Source: Orychophragmus violaceus (Eukaryota > Streptophyta > Magnoliopsida > Brassicales > Brassicaceae). From it: a stretch of DNA of 64,000 nucleotides. The DNA lies in contig CM058236.1 in NCBI GenBank assembly GCA_030180135.1, forward strand, positions 56,571,728 to 56,635,727. Reading direction: 5' to 3'. The notes under the pieces are model-generated. The model was not told the origin of the DNA. It saw nothing but the letters and a program-made list of their open reading frames with translations, and searched no databases. Shown one piece after another: positions 22,316-34,283 of the stretch. Position 1 is the stretch's first letter. Each line of letters opens with the position of its first letter. A program made the position numbers and the translations under genes.

Positions 22316-23757
22316 CCAAGTATTATTGTTAAGTTAGTATAGTAAATATGTTAGGCATTTACCAAAATTCCTTAATAACTTATCCTTTTGTGTTAATATA
22401 TATATCGAGAAGAAACCTAAAAACTTATCCTTTTGTTTCTCAGAACAAAGATAGGGTTTCTCTTCTCTTCTTCGTTGTCTCTCGTCTTTCGACCGAACTG
22501 GGCTCTCATCGGCTTCCGTCTGCCCACCGGTGAATTCCTATCTATATGTATCTTTCTCAATAACTATAAATCTCTCTCAAGCTCACTGACCCTTAAATTG
22601 ATACTCACTGTGATTTAGGGTTTGTATCTCAATATTTGAAGCCGCTTCTTATCCTTCGCCGTTTTGCAGGTATATATCGCTGTATCTCTCGCACAATCGC
22701 ATCTATCTCTAAACTGTTTATTGTTGATTCCTCTGTGATTTATGTGGATGAGTTTATAGTTACTTGTCTCACTTCTCGGTTACATTGTTTTTTTGACAGA
22801 GATTGAAGAACTAAGGAAGAAACTCGAGAAGTAGGAGCGTTCGGACACACTCATTCAGAAGGTTAGGTCTTTCTCTTAATTTCTTTAAAAAATCCTAGAT
22901 GAGACTATTACTAGACAGCAGCTGATAGATTTCCATGTCTGCAAGTTCATAAATTACGGGTTTTTGATTTAATTCAGGATTTCATATCAAGGGTAATATT
23001 TTTTTCATTGTATATTTATGATTCCTATGTGATTCATGTGGATGAGTTATAACTACTTGTCTCACTTCTCGGTTACATTGTTTTTGACAGATATTGAAGA
23101 ACTAAGGAAGAAACTCGAGAAGTAGGAGCGTTCAGAAGCAGCCACCCAGAAGGTTAGGTCTTTCTCTTAAAATCTTTTACATTCACATATGGTTATCTGG
23201 AATTCACTAAGAAATTTGTATCCGTAGCCTTAGCCTTTCCAAGTTTAATAACTGATCGAGCATTCGTTCTTGTCATCTGAAACAGATATCAAGAAGAAGT
23301 TGTCTCCCTAATCTCCCAAAGGTAATTGACAAGTTTGTTCTGGCTTTAGTTCAATTTTCGTTGTCTAAATATTAATTTAGTGTTGTTTTACGTTTTGATT
23401 CAGAAATGGAAGCAAGGAAGATCATAGCCTGCGGACTCCCGGCAATGGGAATCATACCAAAGCTCCGCCCACAACCACAATAAGAAGCAGATAATGATCA
23501 AGGAGGCGATGTGGTGGAGCTCACAGGAGTAGAATACCGTAGAGCTATGGGTTACATGATACGGGTTGAGGAAGACCAAACAGATATCGCACCTGAGTTC
23601 CAAAGACTTGTCCAAAATCTCAGAAGGGAAGAACAAAGACTCAGAAACCGAGAACTAAACTCAGCTGCAATGAAACGACCAAAGCAAGAACAAGGAGAGT
23701 CTTCAAGAAAGGGTGGTCGTCGAGGACCTGTAGCAGAAGATTTCAAAATCTAGTAAT
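22316..23757 (+). pseudogene. Unrecognised spliced gene remnant with a duplicated exon
   Basis: The region looks like a transcribed host-type gene. CT-rich leader sequence near 22440-22530 is followed by short exons beginning IEELRKKLEK after ACAG acceptors. The 22733-22870 segment is repeated at 23030-23165. A final frame from 23406 to 23753 encodes MEARKIIACGLPAMG, one stop at 23481, and then a basic, Arg/Glu-rich 90-residue tail. Each duplicated exon has an in-frame TAG after KLEK. I do not recognise the family. Confidence 0.4.
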
Positions 23758-24040
23758 ATTTTAAAAATCTTATTGTATGAGTTAAATTGTTTAAAATCAA
23801 TATCCCAATAACACAAGATTTTAATAAAATCACAAAATCATTAAAAACCAAACTTGTTGAATAACAATGGATTTTGTATGGATTTTCAAAATCATCAAAC
23901 CAATAACCATAGATTTAAGTAAGAATGTTAAAATTCATAAACCAATAATAATAGATTTTAAAAAATTTAACAATCATTTGAAATTCATGTACCAATAATC
24001 CCTCCTTAGTCTACACCGGATTTACATAAGATTTAACTAC
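23758..24040. repeat. AT-rich short repeat, MITE-like
   Basis: Several spaced copies of ACCAATAA-n-ATAGATTT and related words, without clear terminal inverted repeats. It resembles the inner part of Brassicaceae MITEs, but ends cannot be set. Confidence 0.35.
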
Positions 24041-25551
24041 ATAAATTTTGAATGTGTCATTCATTTTGTGTGGATCTAAGTTCGGTTTTTATTTTCTTTT
24101 ACTAAAAATATATATATCATTAAAAATAAATTGTTTAGATATTATAAAATATGTTAAAAAGTTGTGTGATTTATGAAGGTTGGTGATAACAAAAAACAAA
24201 AATAAAAATATGGAAACAAATTCATTTAGTATTTTGACATATTATCTTGGTAGCATATGAATCAAAATTAGTGATAAAGCGCTTGCAACCTCGATGAAAA
24301 ACAGAATCCGCGATCATGATAAAAATAAAACACACAAGATTCAAGAGACGCTAAATAAACAGAAAAATTTGTTTCTTCTAACATCCAAAAAGCGGGTATT
24401 TCCTCAACAAAGATAAGAAAGACTCGATCTAAGATAGTCTTTAACATCTAAGAAGCGACGCTTAAATATCACACATAGATCCGGCACTAAACATGACTAC
24501 AATAACTAACATAATTTAATACCTCTTGGTCACTCTACTAAGATCCCTATCCGATATCGGCTAGAAAAGAGACGAGAAACACAACCTCCAAAGGTTTGCT
24601 ACATCATCGTAAAACTAGGTAAACGAGGAAATTTTTTGAAGACTCCAATCAATCCGTAAAGAAGAACATTTACCTAGATTAAAAAGCTAGTCAATCTAGC
24701 TAAGCTCACATAAGGAAAAGAAAATGGGACCGGCCAAAAGTTTAAATCAACCGAGAGCTCCGAGGCAATGAAAACGGTTGGAGGAAGATCCTTCCCCGAA
24801 AGCCCGAACCCAAACCGACTCACAGAGCAGATGTAGTCCACACCGCAAAGGCCAAACAAACATATGAACCAGCAAGGAGTAAGGACATAACCACAATGAG
24901 CCAATGGACTGAGTTGAAGTCACTACTGACTTGAGACGCTCTCTCAAATATTTAGGGTAGCAACCAAAACCAAGCAATTTAATATGCACCTAATAAGGTC
25001 GTTGAACATTATGCTCACGTTGGCTCCAATAGAAAAATCACATAAATGTTAGCGTGTGTCACTTCGTTGCTGGTTGCCTCCTACGTCACGGTATCAATAT
25101 TATTTCTGGGGTACCTTTTTGTCAAACATTAATGGTAACAATTTTCAAATGTGATTTTATCTCAATTATTGTCATCCGCCAACTCTGACTCAGAATATAA
25201 TATACTCTTATCCTTCCTAGATAAATGATTTTTTAAACACAAATCAAGAAACTATTAATGTTTAATTAATAAAAATGGACTTTTTGTCAACAATAAAAAT
25301 GGACTTAAAACCCTTAAAAGTCAATATTTATGGGACAAAAACTAAACTTAGATATTTTTTTTTGATTAGTGACATAAATAAAAATACTGTAAATATTGTT
25401 TTAAGATACTGTGATTGATCGTTATTAAATCCATAAAATATACATATATAAGACCTGGTCCAATGTGTATCAAATCTCAAATGTTGAACATGTGTATGGT
25501 CGGAAGTTCTCAGAAACAAAACTTAATTAACTAAACTTATATTTATAAATA
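24041..25551. other. Intergenic, no gene recognised
   Basis: AT-rich sequence. The part from about 24240 to 24990 has higher GC, and on the minus strand it reads like a decayed retroelement 3' region, but no protein motif supports that. Nothing else is identifiable. Confidence 0.4.
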
Positions 25552-25788
25552 GGCTCTAAATAGTGATCAAGAGAATGAGGAGGAACAATATTTTTTTTTT
25601 CATTCTTTAAAAAATACACCATTTACAAGTAATATTTTTTTACACATAATTCCTTCTCATTCTTTTTTTTTGTAGAGAACTAAAAAGCAAAACTATTATT
25701 CATCAAATTTGGGAAAAAACAATAATTCCTATTATTTTATTCCTCTTCATTTTTTTTCTACTCATTCTTATTGTCACCATTTAGAACC
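25552..25788. mobile_element. MITE (237 bp) in the P450 promoter
   Basis: Imperfect terminal inverted repeats of about 28 bp. The left begins GGCTCTAAATAGTGA and the right, inverted, begins GGTTCTAAATGGTGA, both continuing to AGAATGAG. Flanking duplication is unclear (perhaps ATA). It ends about 100 bp before the P450 start codon. Confidence 0.75.
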
Positions 25789-25830
25789 ATAATAATGTTA
25801 TATGTATTTTTTTGATCAAAATATATGATG

Positions 25831-25845
25831 TTATATATTATAAAG
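25831..25845 (+). promoter_or_regulatory. TATA-like element for the P450 gene
   Basis: TTATATATTATAAAG lies 43-57 bp upstream of the first ATG. A start of transcription near 25865 would leave a leader of about 20 bases. Inferred from spacing only. Confidence 0.4.
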
Positions 25846-25887
25846 TTTTAAGCTTTAGCACCAAAACGAAAAATACGATAACAACAA

Positions 25888-27542
25888 ATGTGGCCTTTCT
25901 CCTCCTTCCCCATTTCCACTGAGATGTTTCCATGGCTTCTTCTTCTTTTACTTCCTCCACTCCTTATCCTCTTCCACCTTCTTCGTTCACCTAAGAATCT
26001 TCCGCCATGTCCGCCAAAGTTACCTATCTTAGGAAACATCCACCAGCTCGGAAACCTCCCTCACCGCAACCTCAGAAATCTCTCGCTCAAATACGGCCCC
26101 GTCATCACCGTCTATCTCGGAAGCGTTCGCACGGTGGTTGTTCACTCACCGGAGACGGCAGAGGAAGTTTTGAAAGCTCACGACTCCGATTGCTGCACAC
26201 GCCCTAAACTATCCATCACCAAGAGCTTCTTCTACGACGGACTCGGTCTAGGTTTTACCCAGTGGGGAGATTACTATAAAGATGTTCGGAAACTCTGTGT
26301 TCTCGAGCTTTTCTCCGTCAAACGAGCCAATTCGTTTCGGAATCTGAGAGAGGAAGAGCTGAGTCGACTCGTTAACTCGCTATCCGACTCGGCTGCATCT
26401 GGATCTCCCGTGGATCTGACTGCGAAGCTAGCTAAGTACGTCGCGAGCTTCACCTGTCGAATGGCGTTTGGGTTGAGGTTTGATGGAAGTGGAATCGATA
26501 ACGAGAGGTTTCTGGAGATTTTCACGGAGGCGAATAGAGTGATCGGAAAATTCGCGGCGGAGGATATTTTTCCTCTTGGATGGATCGTTGATCGGATCTC
26601 GGGGCTTGAAGCTAGCAGGAGGAAGAGTTTTCGAGATCTCGACTCGTTTTACCAGAAAGCCATCGTCGATCATCGGGAAAAGGAGAAGAATGAAGACGAA
26701 CGTGAAGATCTCATCGACGTCTTGCTCAAGCTACAGAGTCAAGAAACCAAACTCGGTTCTAACCGGATCACTGATAAACACATCAGAGCCATTCTTATGG
26801 TAAGTTTCACAATTATAGTTCATGAAGCATTAAACCAAACTTGAACTGAAACTACCGAAGATTTTGTTTGGTTCGGTTCTGTTAATAATGACAAGCGCTA
26901 ATTGAGATCATTGAAGCATTTTTATTTTGGTTTCAGGATATATTTGTAGCAGGCGTAGACACATCTTCAATAACTATGGATTGGACAATGGCAGAGATTG
27001 CAAGACACCCAAGAGTGATGAAGAAAGTACAAACCGAGATACGTGAACGAGTAGGAGACAAAGGTAAAGTGACTTACGAGGATCTCGAAGGTCTTGAGTA
27101 CATGAAAATGGTGATCAAGGAGACTTGGAGGTTACACGCACCGAGTCCGATTCTAATTCCAAGAGAGGCAATATCTAGATTCAAGATCAAAGGTTATGAC
27201 ATATACCCTGGAACGCGGATTCATGTGAATACATGGGCGATTGGGCGTAGCCCTGATGTGTGGAAGGATCCTGATGAGTTTATCCCGGAGAGATTTGTGG
27301 ATAGCAATGTGGAAACAAAAGGGACGAGTTTTGAGCTGTTGCCGTTTGGGAGCGGACGGAGAGGTTGTCCGGCAATGTACATGGGATTAAGTACGGTGGA
27401 GTACACTTTGGCAAATCTTTTGTATCATTTTGATTGGAAAGTGATGGAGGAAGTGAGTGTTGAAGAAGCACCTGGTCTCACTAGCCATAGGAAGCATCCT
27501 CTTCAACTTGTGCCTGTTGATGTCATAAACCGCGAGTCTTAA
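25888..27542 (+). CDS. CYP71B6: Cytochrome P450, CYP71B6-like, two exons
   Basis: Exons 25888-26799 and 26937-27542 join in phase across a GT-AG intron to give 505 residues. An N-terminal hydrophobic anchor (Leu-rich, about residues 13-32) is followed by the proline hinge PPCPPKLPILGN. The I-helix is AGVDTS at 309-314, the K-helix ExxR is E366-R369, PERF is at 421-424, and the heme loop PFGSGRRGCPAM has Cys448. This is a complete ER-bound monooxygenase of the plant CYP71 clan. A second Met at 25924 would give the more usual CYP71B length of 493 and may be the true start. Subfamily rests on similarity to CYP71B proteins plus its place next to LAP1. In Arabidopsis CYP71B6 acts on indole-3-acetonitrile; the substrate here is inferred. 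Confidence 0.85.
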
Positions 27543-28010
27543 AGAGTTTGGGAAACGCAGGGAATAAGGGTCAATAAAGTTTGTTTGCTTGTTCTTTAAA
27601 TATTGGATGCTCAAACGATACCTGGAACCCAAAAAACTTGAATCAAACGAAATCGACCCAAATACGCAAGACTGCTATTATTTTGTTTTATTTTTCCATA
27701 ACATTTGACCAAATAATTTGATCTACAACCCAATAATTTCAGGATCAGGTTACCCTAAATGATGAACGAGATCGCACGAAACTGGTGAAAAGAACCAATG
27801 CTGATGATCCAAAAACAAGAAATTTCAGACAGTAATTTCGCACGACAAAGCAAAGGGACCCCTTTATTCAATATCTGATAATTTTACTGTTCAGAACAAG
27901 TAAAAACATCTAAAACACAATAACTTTTGATACCTTATTAAAACCAGCAATCATTTCAACACCTGAAAAACTTTAGGGTCACTCTCTTTATCTCATTCTC
28001 CATGTTTCAT
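27543..28010. other. Convergent intergenic spacer between P450 and LAP1
   Basis: 468 bp between the two stop codons, expected to hold both 3' untranslated regions. As I recall, Arabidopsis has a short-chain dehydrogenase gene (At2g24190) at this position. No trace of such a frame is visible. Confidence 0.6.
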
Positions 28011-30419
28011 CTACGAAGAAGAATTAGTCTGCACCCATTCCACAAGCGTCGCCACACCAAACCCAGTTCCAGACTTCTTCTTCTCGTTCCACACTGGTCC
28101 AGCCATGTCTATATGCATCCATTGCACCTTCTCGCTCACAAACTGAGAGAACACGCGAATTTAGCAGATTATTTTGTCATTCTTCACCATTATTTTATGT
28201 CAAAAACATGTTAGTCTTGAAAAATAGTATTTGTTTTCACCTGTTTCAAGAAGAGAGCTGCAGTGATGGAGCCTCCTGCTCGCCCCCCTGTGTTGACCAT
28301 ATCAGCCACCCCAGACTTCATCATCTCCCAATAGCTCTCTTCTAATGGCATCCTCCAGAGTTTCTCTCCACTCTTCTCTGATGCACAAATCACTTCCTTT
28401 GCAAGCTCGTCGTTAGGTGTGTAGATCCCTGCCAAATGAAGAACACCGCACAATTAATCATCATGAGCCAATGCTGCTATTCCAACAAATGTTTTTGAGG
28501 GTTACTTAGCTATGTACCATTGTACCTGCCATTGATGTTCCGAGAGCAATAACGCAGGCTCCAGTCAACGTAGCGAGGTCAACAATCTGCAAGTTATTTC
28601 ACAAATTTTTATCAGTTACAATCTCCATTAACTTCTCTTACCAGTAAACAAAAGAAAAAACTTACCTTGTCGACACCCTGGTTACAAGCATACACTAGAG
28701 CATCAGCAAGTGTTAGACGACCTTCCGCATCGGTGTTGTTGACCTGAACACACCGTTACTAACAATTAGCACCAACATAGGAAAAACACAGAAGCTCCAC
28801 CCTAAATAAAAAAAATCATCTGATACCTCAATGGTCTTTCCGTTTGAGGCTGTGATTACATCACCAGGTCTCATCCCAGTTCCACTAATCATGTTCTCAC
28901 AGGCTGCAACGATGAAATGAACCTGGGTGTGGAAGACCAATTGGTTAGCTGCGATAACATACTCTAGCTTCAAGAGAATCTGATGGGAGAAGCTTACCTC
29001 AACACCTGGAGGCTTAATCTCACCAATGGCTTTCGCAGCGCCAAGAACAGCAGCTGAACCGCCCATGTCGAATTTCATGAGCTCAATTGAGCAGCCGGGT
29101 CCAGTCTTAATGTTGTAGCCACCACTGTGAACACAAGACTTTCGATCAACAACCACTCAAACAACAGGAAACAATAGACCAATACAAAGCAGATGTGGAA
29201 TGCTCACCTGTCAAAGGTCAATCCTTTTCCGACAAGTGCAAGTTTGGTCTTAACAGAGCCACTAGACGGTTTATAGACAAGGTGGATAAAGAAAGGAGGA
29301 TTAGCCGATGCAGCAGCAACAGCTAGATAAGATCCCATCTTCAACTCTTTGCATTGCTCTTCGTTCAAGATGTTTGCAGTGAATACATCACTATAGGTAG
29401 AAGCCACTTTTGCTGCTTCCTCAGCTAGTACAGCTGAAACATTACAAAAAGCCATAGCAGATTAGGACAACACGCTGAAATCACATTACATAAGCATGCC
29501 ATTGATATCCACAGATCTATACCAGGAGTGAGCACATTGGCAGGAGAATTAATGAGTTCTCTCCCGAAAATTACACCGTAAGATACATCTTCAGCATACT
29601 TGAGCTTCTTCTCTAGTTCAGTTCCAGTTCCAAATCCAATGATATCAACAGATTTCAAAGATGGTTTCTTTGATTCAGATTTATACCTACCATCTTCGAA
29701 CAATCCGAGTACTACGCCTGTTCAGTGTTCACAAGAAAACAATAAACCCCAAAAATCAGTTTTTCAAAGACTCGAACTTGGGTTATACTAAACTGAAGGA
29801 GATGAAGTTACCAGAAGCTATAGCTGATGCAGAACTAAGCTTGGATTCATTTTCAGGGGTGGCAAGAACAACAGCAACGCTGCTAGATTGAGAAGCTTTT
29901 GACACTGTAGCTACAGCTTCACCAAGGCTCTGAAAAGCCGCCGGATATGAAGCGGATTTTCCGAGACCGATCAACCCGATACGTTTCCATCCTAAACCAG
30001 GAAGTCTAAGAAGCGTTGACTGACCGGGTTTTCCAGTGAAATCCTCCTCCGATGAGACTAGAGCTAACAGCCCACTCAAGTGAGCATCGAGCTTGCTCAA
30101 GATCGGATTCTCGAACTTTGAGCTTCCGTCCTTCGACAAATCTTTCTCAGTCACACCAACTACGAGTAAGTCTCCTTGCCACTCCGTTACATCGATCTCT
30201 TTCGCAGCGAACGAGATCTGCTCCGAAATACAACATCGAATCAACAAAACTTCGAAATCGATCGATTTTAAAATTAAAAGAAAGCAAAATCTATGGATCT
30301 TAAACGCTGGATCATCGATACGAAACCATCTCAATATTTACAGTAAAACTAAGAGAATACAAACCAACCTTGGGATGGTCAGTGGAGTTGGGTTGAGTGA
30401 GGCCGAGAGTGTGAGCCAT
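28011..30419 (-). CDS. LAP1: Leucine aminopeptidase LAP1 (peptidase M17), ten exons
   Basis: Ten exons join in phase: 30369-30419, 29812-30217, 29523-29717, 29208-29433, 28998-29124, 28827-28922, 28666-28743, 28526-28586, 28241-28428 and 28011-28142. All have GT-AG borders. They total 1560 bp, or 519 residues. The protein starts MAHTLGLTQPNS, carries the metal-binding GKGLTFDSGGYN segment and the M17 signature NTDAEGRL (from about residue 370), and ends TNSSS. Length and sequence match Arabidopsis LAP1 (At2g24200) closely. It removes N-terminal Leu and other residues as a two-metal hexamer. The N-terminus lacks a long plastid transit peptide, in keeping with a cytosolic form. No break is seen. 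A hairpin MITE lies about 280 bp upstream. Confidence 0.97.
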
Positions 30420-30663
30420 GGCTTTGGCTCTTGATGAACAATAGAGAGTTGTGACTGAGAAAGACGAAGAAAATTAGGAGGAGAAGTAATGAAAGTGACG
30501 GCCATTCAAAGTCGTCAGACCAATCGTATATATAGGAGAAGATGTGTTTATGCTGATTTACCATCCGACCCATTTAACACGGGGTTTATATCCGACCCGA
30601 ATAATCTATAAATAAAATGGACTTGTGTACATGTGTGAAGTGGATTAAATAAAGACTAAAGAG

Positions 30664-31537
30664 TAATACTTCGTTTCACCCTTAGAGGTCCTTTTGTTCT
30701 TTTTTTTTTTTTTTTTTGACAACAGAGTAAATAAAAGAACCTATTAAACTAATTCTATGATGGAGGCTCCGGTCCAACATGAAAGCTCCATGACTATCTG
30801 AGACTTCATGTTGGACCAGAGCCTCCATCATGAAATTAGTTTAATAGGTTCTTTTATTTACTATGTTGTCAAAAAAAAAAAAAAAAAAATTCCACATTTT
30901 CTAACCAATCAAATAATTCCACATAATCTAATATTAAAAATAAATAAATTTTTCAAAATGTTTTAAAAAACGAAAATAAAAAAATATATATATATTTTAT
31001 TTCAAACAAAACTTAAAAATAAATTTTTTTATAAAAATTACTAATACCTAAATCTTAATCTCTAAACCTTAAATTCTAAACCCTAAACCCTAAACGATAA
31101 TTTGAACCTAAAATATTAAAATTAAAACTAAATCATAATCCCTAAATCCAATATGTAAATCTTACAAAATAAAAAACTAAACCCTAATCCCTAAACCCTA
31201 AACTTTAACCCAAAGAGCTTAAACCCTAATCCATAAACCATAAACCATAAACCCAAAGAGCTTAAACCCTAATCCCTAAACCCAATATGTAAATTTTAAA
31301 AAATAAAAACTAAACCCTAATCCCTAAACTCTAAACTCTAACCCAAAGAGCTTAAACCCTAATCCGTAAACCCTAAACCCAAAGACCTTAAACCCTATAC
31401 CATAAACCCTAATCCCTAAACCTTAATTTTAATTTTATAATTTTATTTAAAAATAATATTACATAGCATATTTTTATTGGTTAATAAAGAGGGGGTGAAC
31501 AAATGGGTTCACCTCTAGGGGTGAACCTAAGTATTTT
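30664..31537. mobile_element. Inverted-repeat element with telomere-like core, unit A
   Basis: Left end TAATACTT then a TTCACC-type stretch. The right end has GGTTCACCTC...GGGTGAACC then AAGTATT, the inverse. The core (about 31040-31430) is made of CCCTAAA-like repeats, with AAAGAGCTTAAACCC recurring. The left arm is split by the hairpin MITE at 30700-30889. Class is uncertain; no coding frame. Confidence 0.65.
30700..30889. mobile_element. Near-perfect hairpin element with poly-T/poly-A ends in the LAP1 promoter
   Basis: An 18-T run leads into an arm of about 75 bases starting GACAACAGAGTAAAT. The other arm is its reverse complement with only a few mismatches and ends in 19 A. The loop is about 10 bases. 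TTC on both sides (30697-30699 and 30890-30892) looks like a 3-bp duplication. Unit C at 32163 shows the uninterrupted target. A transcript would fold into a long double strand. Confidence 0.85.
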
Positions 31538-31545
31538 CCTATATA

Positions 31546-32152
31546 TATTTGATTTCAGACAAAACTTAAAAATAATTTTTTTTATAAAAAATACTAAAAC
31601 CTAAATCTTAATCTCTAAACCCTAAATTCTAAACCCTAAACCCTAAACGATAATTTGAACCTAAAATATTAAAATTAAAACTAAATCCTATTCCCAAAAC
31701 CTAATATGTAAATCTTAAAAAATAAAAAACTAAACCCTAATCCCTAAACCCTAAACCTTAATCCAAAGAGCTTAAACCCTAATCCAAAAACCCTAAACCC
31801 AAAGAGCTTAAACCCTATACCATAAACCATAATCCCTAAACCCAACATGTAAATTTTAAAAAACAAAAAACTAAACCCTAATCCCTAAACCCTAACCCAA
31901 AGAGCTTAAACCCTAATCCCTAAACCCTAAACTCAAAGAGTTTAAACCCTATACCATAAACCCTAATCCCTAAACCTTAAACCCCAAAGGGTTTACATTC
32001 AAAGGGTCCTTAAAATATTTGAATGTCTTTAATTCCTTAATTTTAATATTATAATTTTATTTTAAAATAATATTACATGGCATATTTTTATTGGTTAAAA
32101 AAGAGGAGGTGAACAAATAGGTTCACCCTCTAGGGGTGAACCTAAGTATTTT
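31546..32152. mobile_element. Telomere-like-core element, unit B (left end missing)
   Basis: Repeats the inner and right part of unit A (TTCAGACAAAACTTAAAAAT, CCCTAAA-like core, then GGGGTGAACCTAAGTATT). The left terminal repeat is absent, suggesting a partial tandem duplication. Confidence 0.6.
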
Positions 32153-32162
32153 CCATTAAAAT

Positions 32163-33014
32163 ATGAGTAATACTTGGGTTCACCCCTACCCCTAGAGGTG
32201 AACCCTTTTGTTCACCTCCACTTTTTTTTAACCAATCAAATAATTTCATATAATTTAGTATTAAAAATAATTCAAAATTAAAAAAATTTAAAAATAAGAA
32301 AATAAAAAATGAAAAACGAAAAAAAAATAAAAATAAAATGTATTTTATTTTAGACAAAACTTAAAAATATATTTTTTTTAATAAAAAATACTAAAACCTA
32401 AATCTTAATCTCAAAACCCTAAATTATAAACCCTAAACCCTAAACAATAGTTTGAACCTAAAATATTAAAATTAAAACTAAACCTTAATCCCTAAACCTA
32501 ATATGTAAATCTTAAAAAATAAAAAACTAAACCTTAATCCCTAAACTCTAAACCCAAAGAGCTTAAACCCTAATCCCTAAACCATAAACCTAAAGAGCTT
32601 AAATATATACCATAAACCCTAATCCCTAAACCCTAAACTCTAAATCCCAAAGGGTTTACGTTCAAAGGGTACTTAATCCCTAAATCCCAAAAGTTTTAGA
32701 GCTAAAGGGTCCATAATCCTTAAACCCTAAACCCCAAAGAATTTAAACACTAATCCTTAAACTCTAAACCGTAAAGGTCTTAAACCTTAAACCCTAAACC
32801 ATAATTCCTAGACTCTAAACTCCAATTTGTGAACTTTAAAAATATATAGATATTGATATATATTATTATCTATTTTTATAAAATATTTGAATGTTTTTAA
32901 TTTTTTTAATTTTAATTTTGTAATTTTATTTTAAAATAATATTACATGACATATTTTTATTGGTTAAAAAAGGGGTGAACAAATGGGTTCACCTCTAGAG
33001 ATGAACCTAAATAT
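32163..33014. mobile_element. Telomere-like-core element, unit C
   Basis: Complete unit. The left end TAATACTTGGGTTCACC and the right end GGTTCACCTC...GAACCTAAATA are inverted repeats. Just inside them AACCAATCAAATAAT and ATTGGTT are also inverse. The core (about 32380-32830) is degenerate CCCTAAA repeats. Confidence 0.7.
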
Positions 33015-33747
33015 TTTTCTTAAAATATTGTGGTTTCAATTTGTTTGTTATGGGAAATCGGCCAATCAATACTTCGCGGTTCTGATTCGTATCTGCATTT
33101 GCAGTCTCTGCTAAACCCTGCCCACATTCACTACTTTTTAAAATTACGTACATCAATTTTTAAAAATCGACTAACTCATACGCAAATATTAACTCTTTTA
33201 AATAACCGTTTATTAATAATGATCTAGATGTGATGTGGCCACCTGGTCATCAAAATCTTCATAAAAACGCTAGTAACATAAAATGATGTTGCTTTAGTTT
33301 GATATTTTAGTAGGTTCGATTGGTGAATAAAAACAAAACGGATATATTAACTGTTAGTAGAAGTGTTAAGCAGTTAAATAGTGCAAAACTGTAAAAAAAA
33401 AAAAATTGTTAATAAAAACGGTAACAGGAAAATTGAGAATATTCGTTTTTACTATTACTTTTGCTAACGTTTTTTGTGATTAGTAACAACTAAAATGATA
33501 CACTCTAACCTCAGTTACAGGTTACCAATCAAACCCAATAAAATAATTTTGTTAATTATATATTTTTATTTTTGAGTCAACTCGATTTGACTCGTTCTTA
33601 TTCTTTATTCCCACTTTCGGATCTTTCAGATATGTAATTAATAACAAACACGACAAGAAGTCAACAACGTCGAAGAATTTATATATAACTTAGCTTTATA
33701 TTTAGTAGGAAATTTGAAACAAAGCAGAAGCACTTTCTCATAAAACT
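33015..33747. other. Intergenic, nothing recognised
   Basis: AT-rich sequence without coding signal or repeat ends that I can define. Confidence 0.4.
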
Positions 33748-33942
33748 CTACAACACTGCGAGAGGGGTAGTCGTCGTCTTCATTACGAGGCCTCTGGTGG
33801 TGGTTATGCTTGTAACGATGAATTTTTCTGAACCAAGAATGTTAATTGTGGCAGTAAAAATAGCTTTCAGTTCAAGCAAGCGCAAGCAAATCCATTTCAG
33901 GATGTGAAACAGAGAAAGAATTATCCACATGTATCTAGACAT
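33748..33942 (-). CDS. Possible small membrane peptide, 64 residues
   Basis: Starts MSRYMWIILSLF and has a hydrophobic stretch over residues 5-35, then a Thr-rich tail. A TATTTAAAG box lies about 20 bp upstream on this strand. No family is recognised. A chance frame is quite possible. Confidence 0.2.
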   Translation of the reverse strand: MSRYMWIILSLFHILKWICLRLLELKAIFTATINILGSEKFIVTSITTTRGLVMKTTTTPLAVL

Positions 33943-34115
33943 AGACTTTAAATAGACAAATAATTAACGGATGTTCATTCACTAGAACTATTAACTTTTG
34001 GTTTCAAATTAAGATCATTCTTACACTATCATCAACAAAGGGTTTCAAGTTTACCCAATCAAACTTCTTTTCCACACAATCCATATGCAAATCATGGCAA
34101 ATTCACCATAACGAA

Positions 34116-34222
34116 ATGTTAATTACTTTAACTTACATATTTCTTTTGACCATAAGGTCCATAACTCCTTTGATCATCAGCCATCACCAAAACGGTTCAT
34201 GCGCTCCTCCTCCTCCTAATCC

Positions 34223-34283
<61 letters not shown>

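Noticed and set aside
26274..26673. Minus-strand frames of about 80 residues inside the P450 exon
   Set aside because: They overlap a well-supported P450 exon and show no independent motif.
34223..34282. A CRISPR-like or regulatory repeat array
   Set aside because: It is a plain TCA microsatellite in a plant genome, with no spacers.
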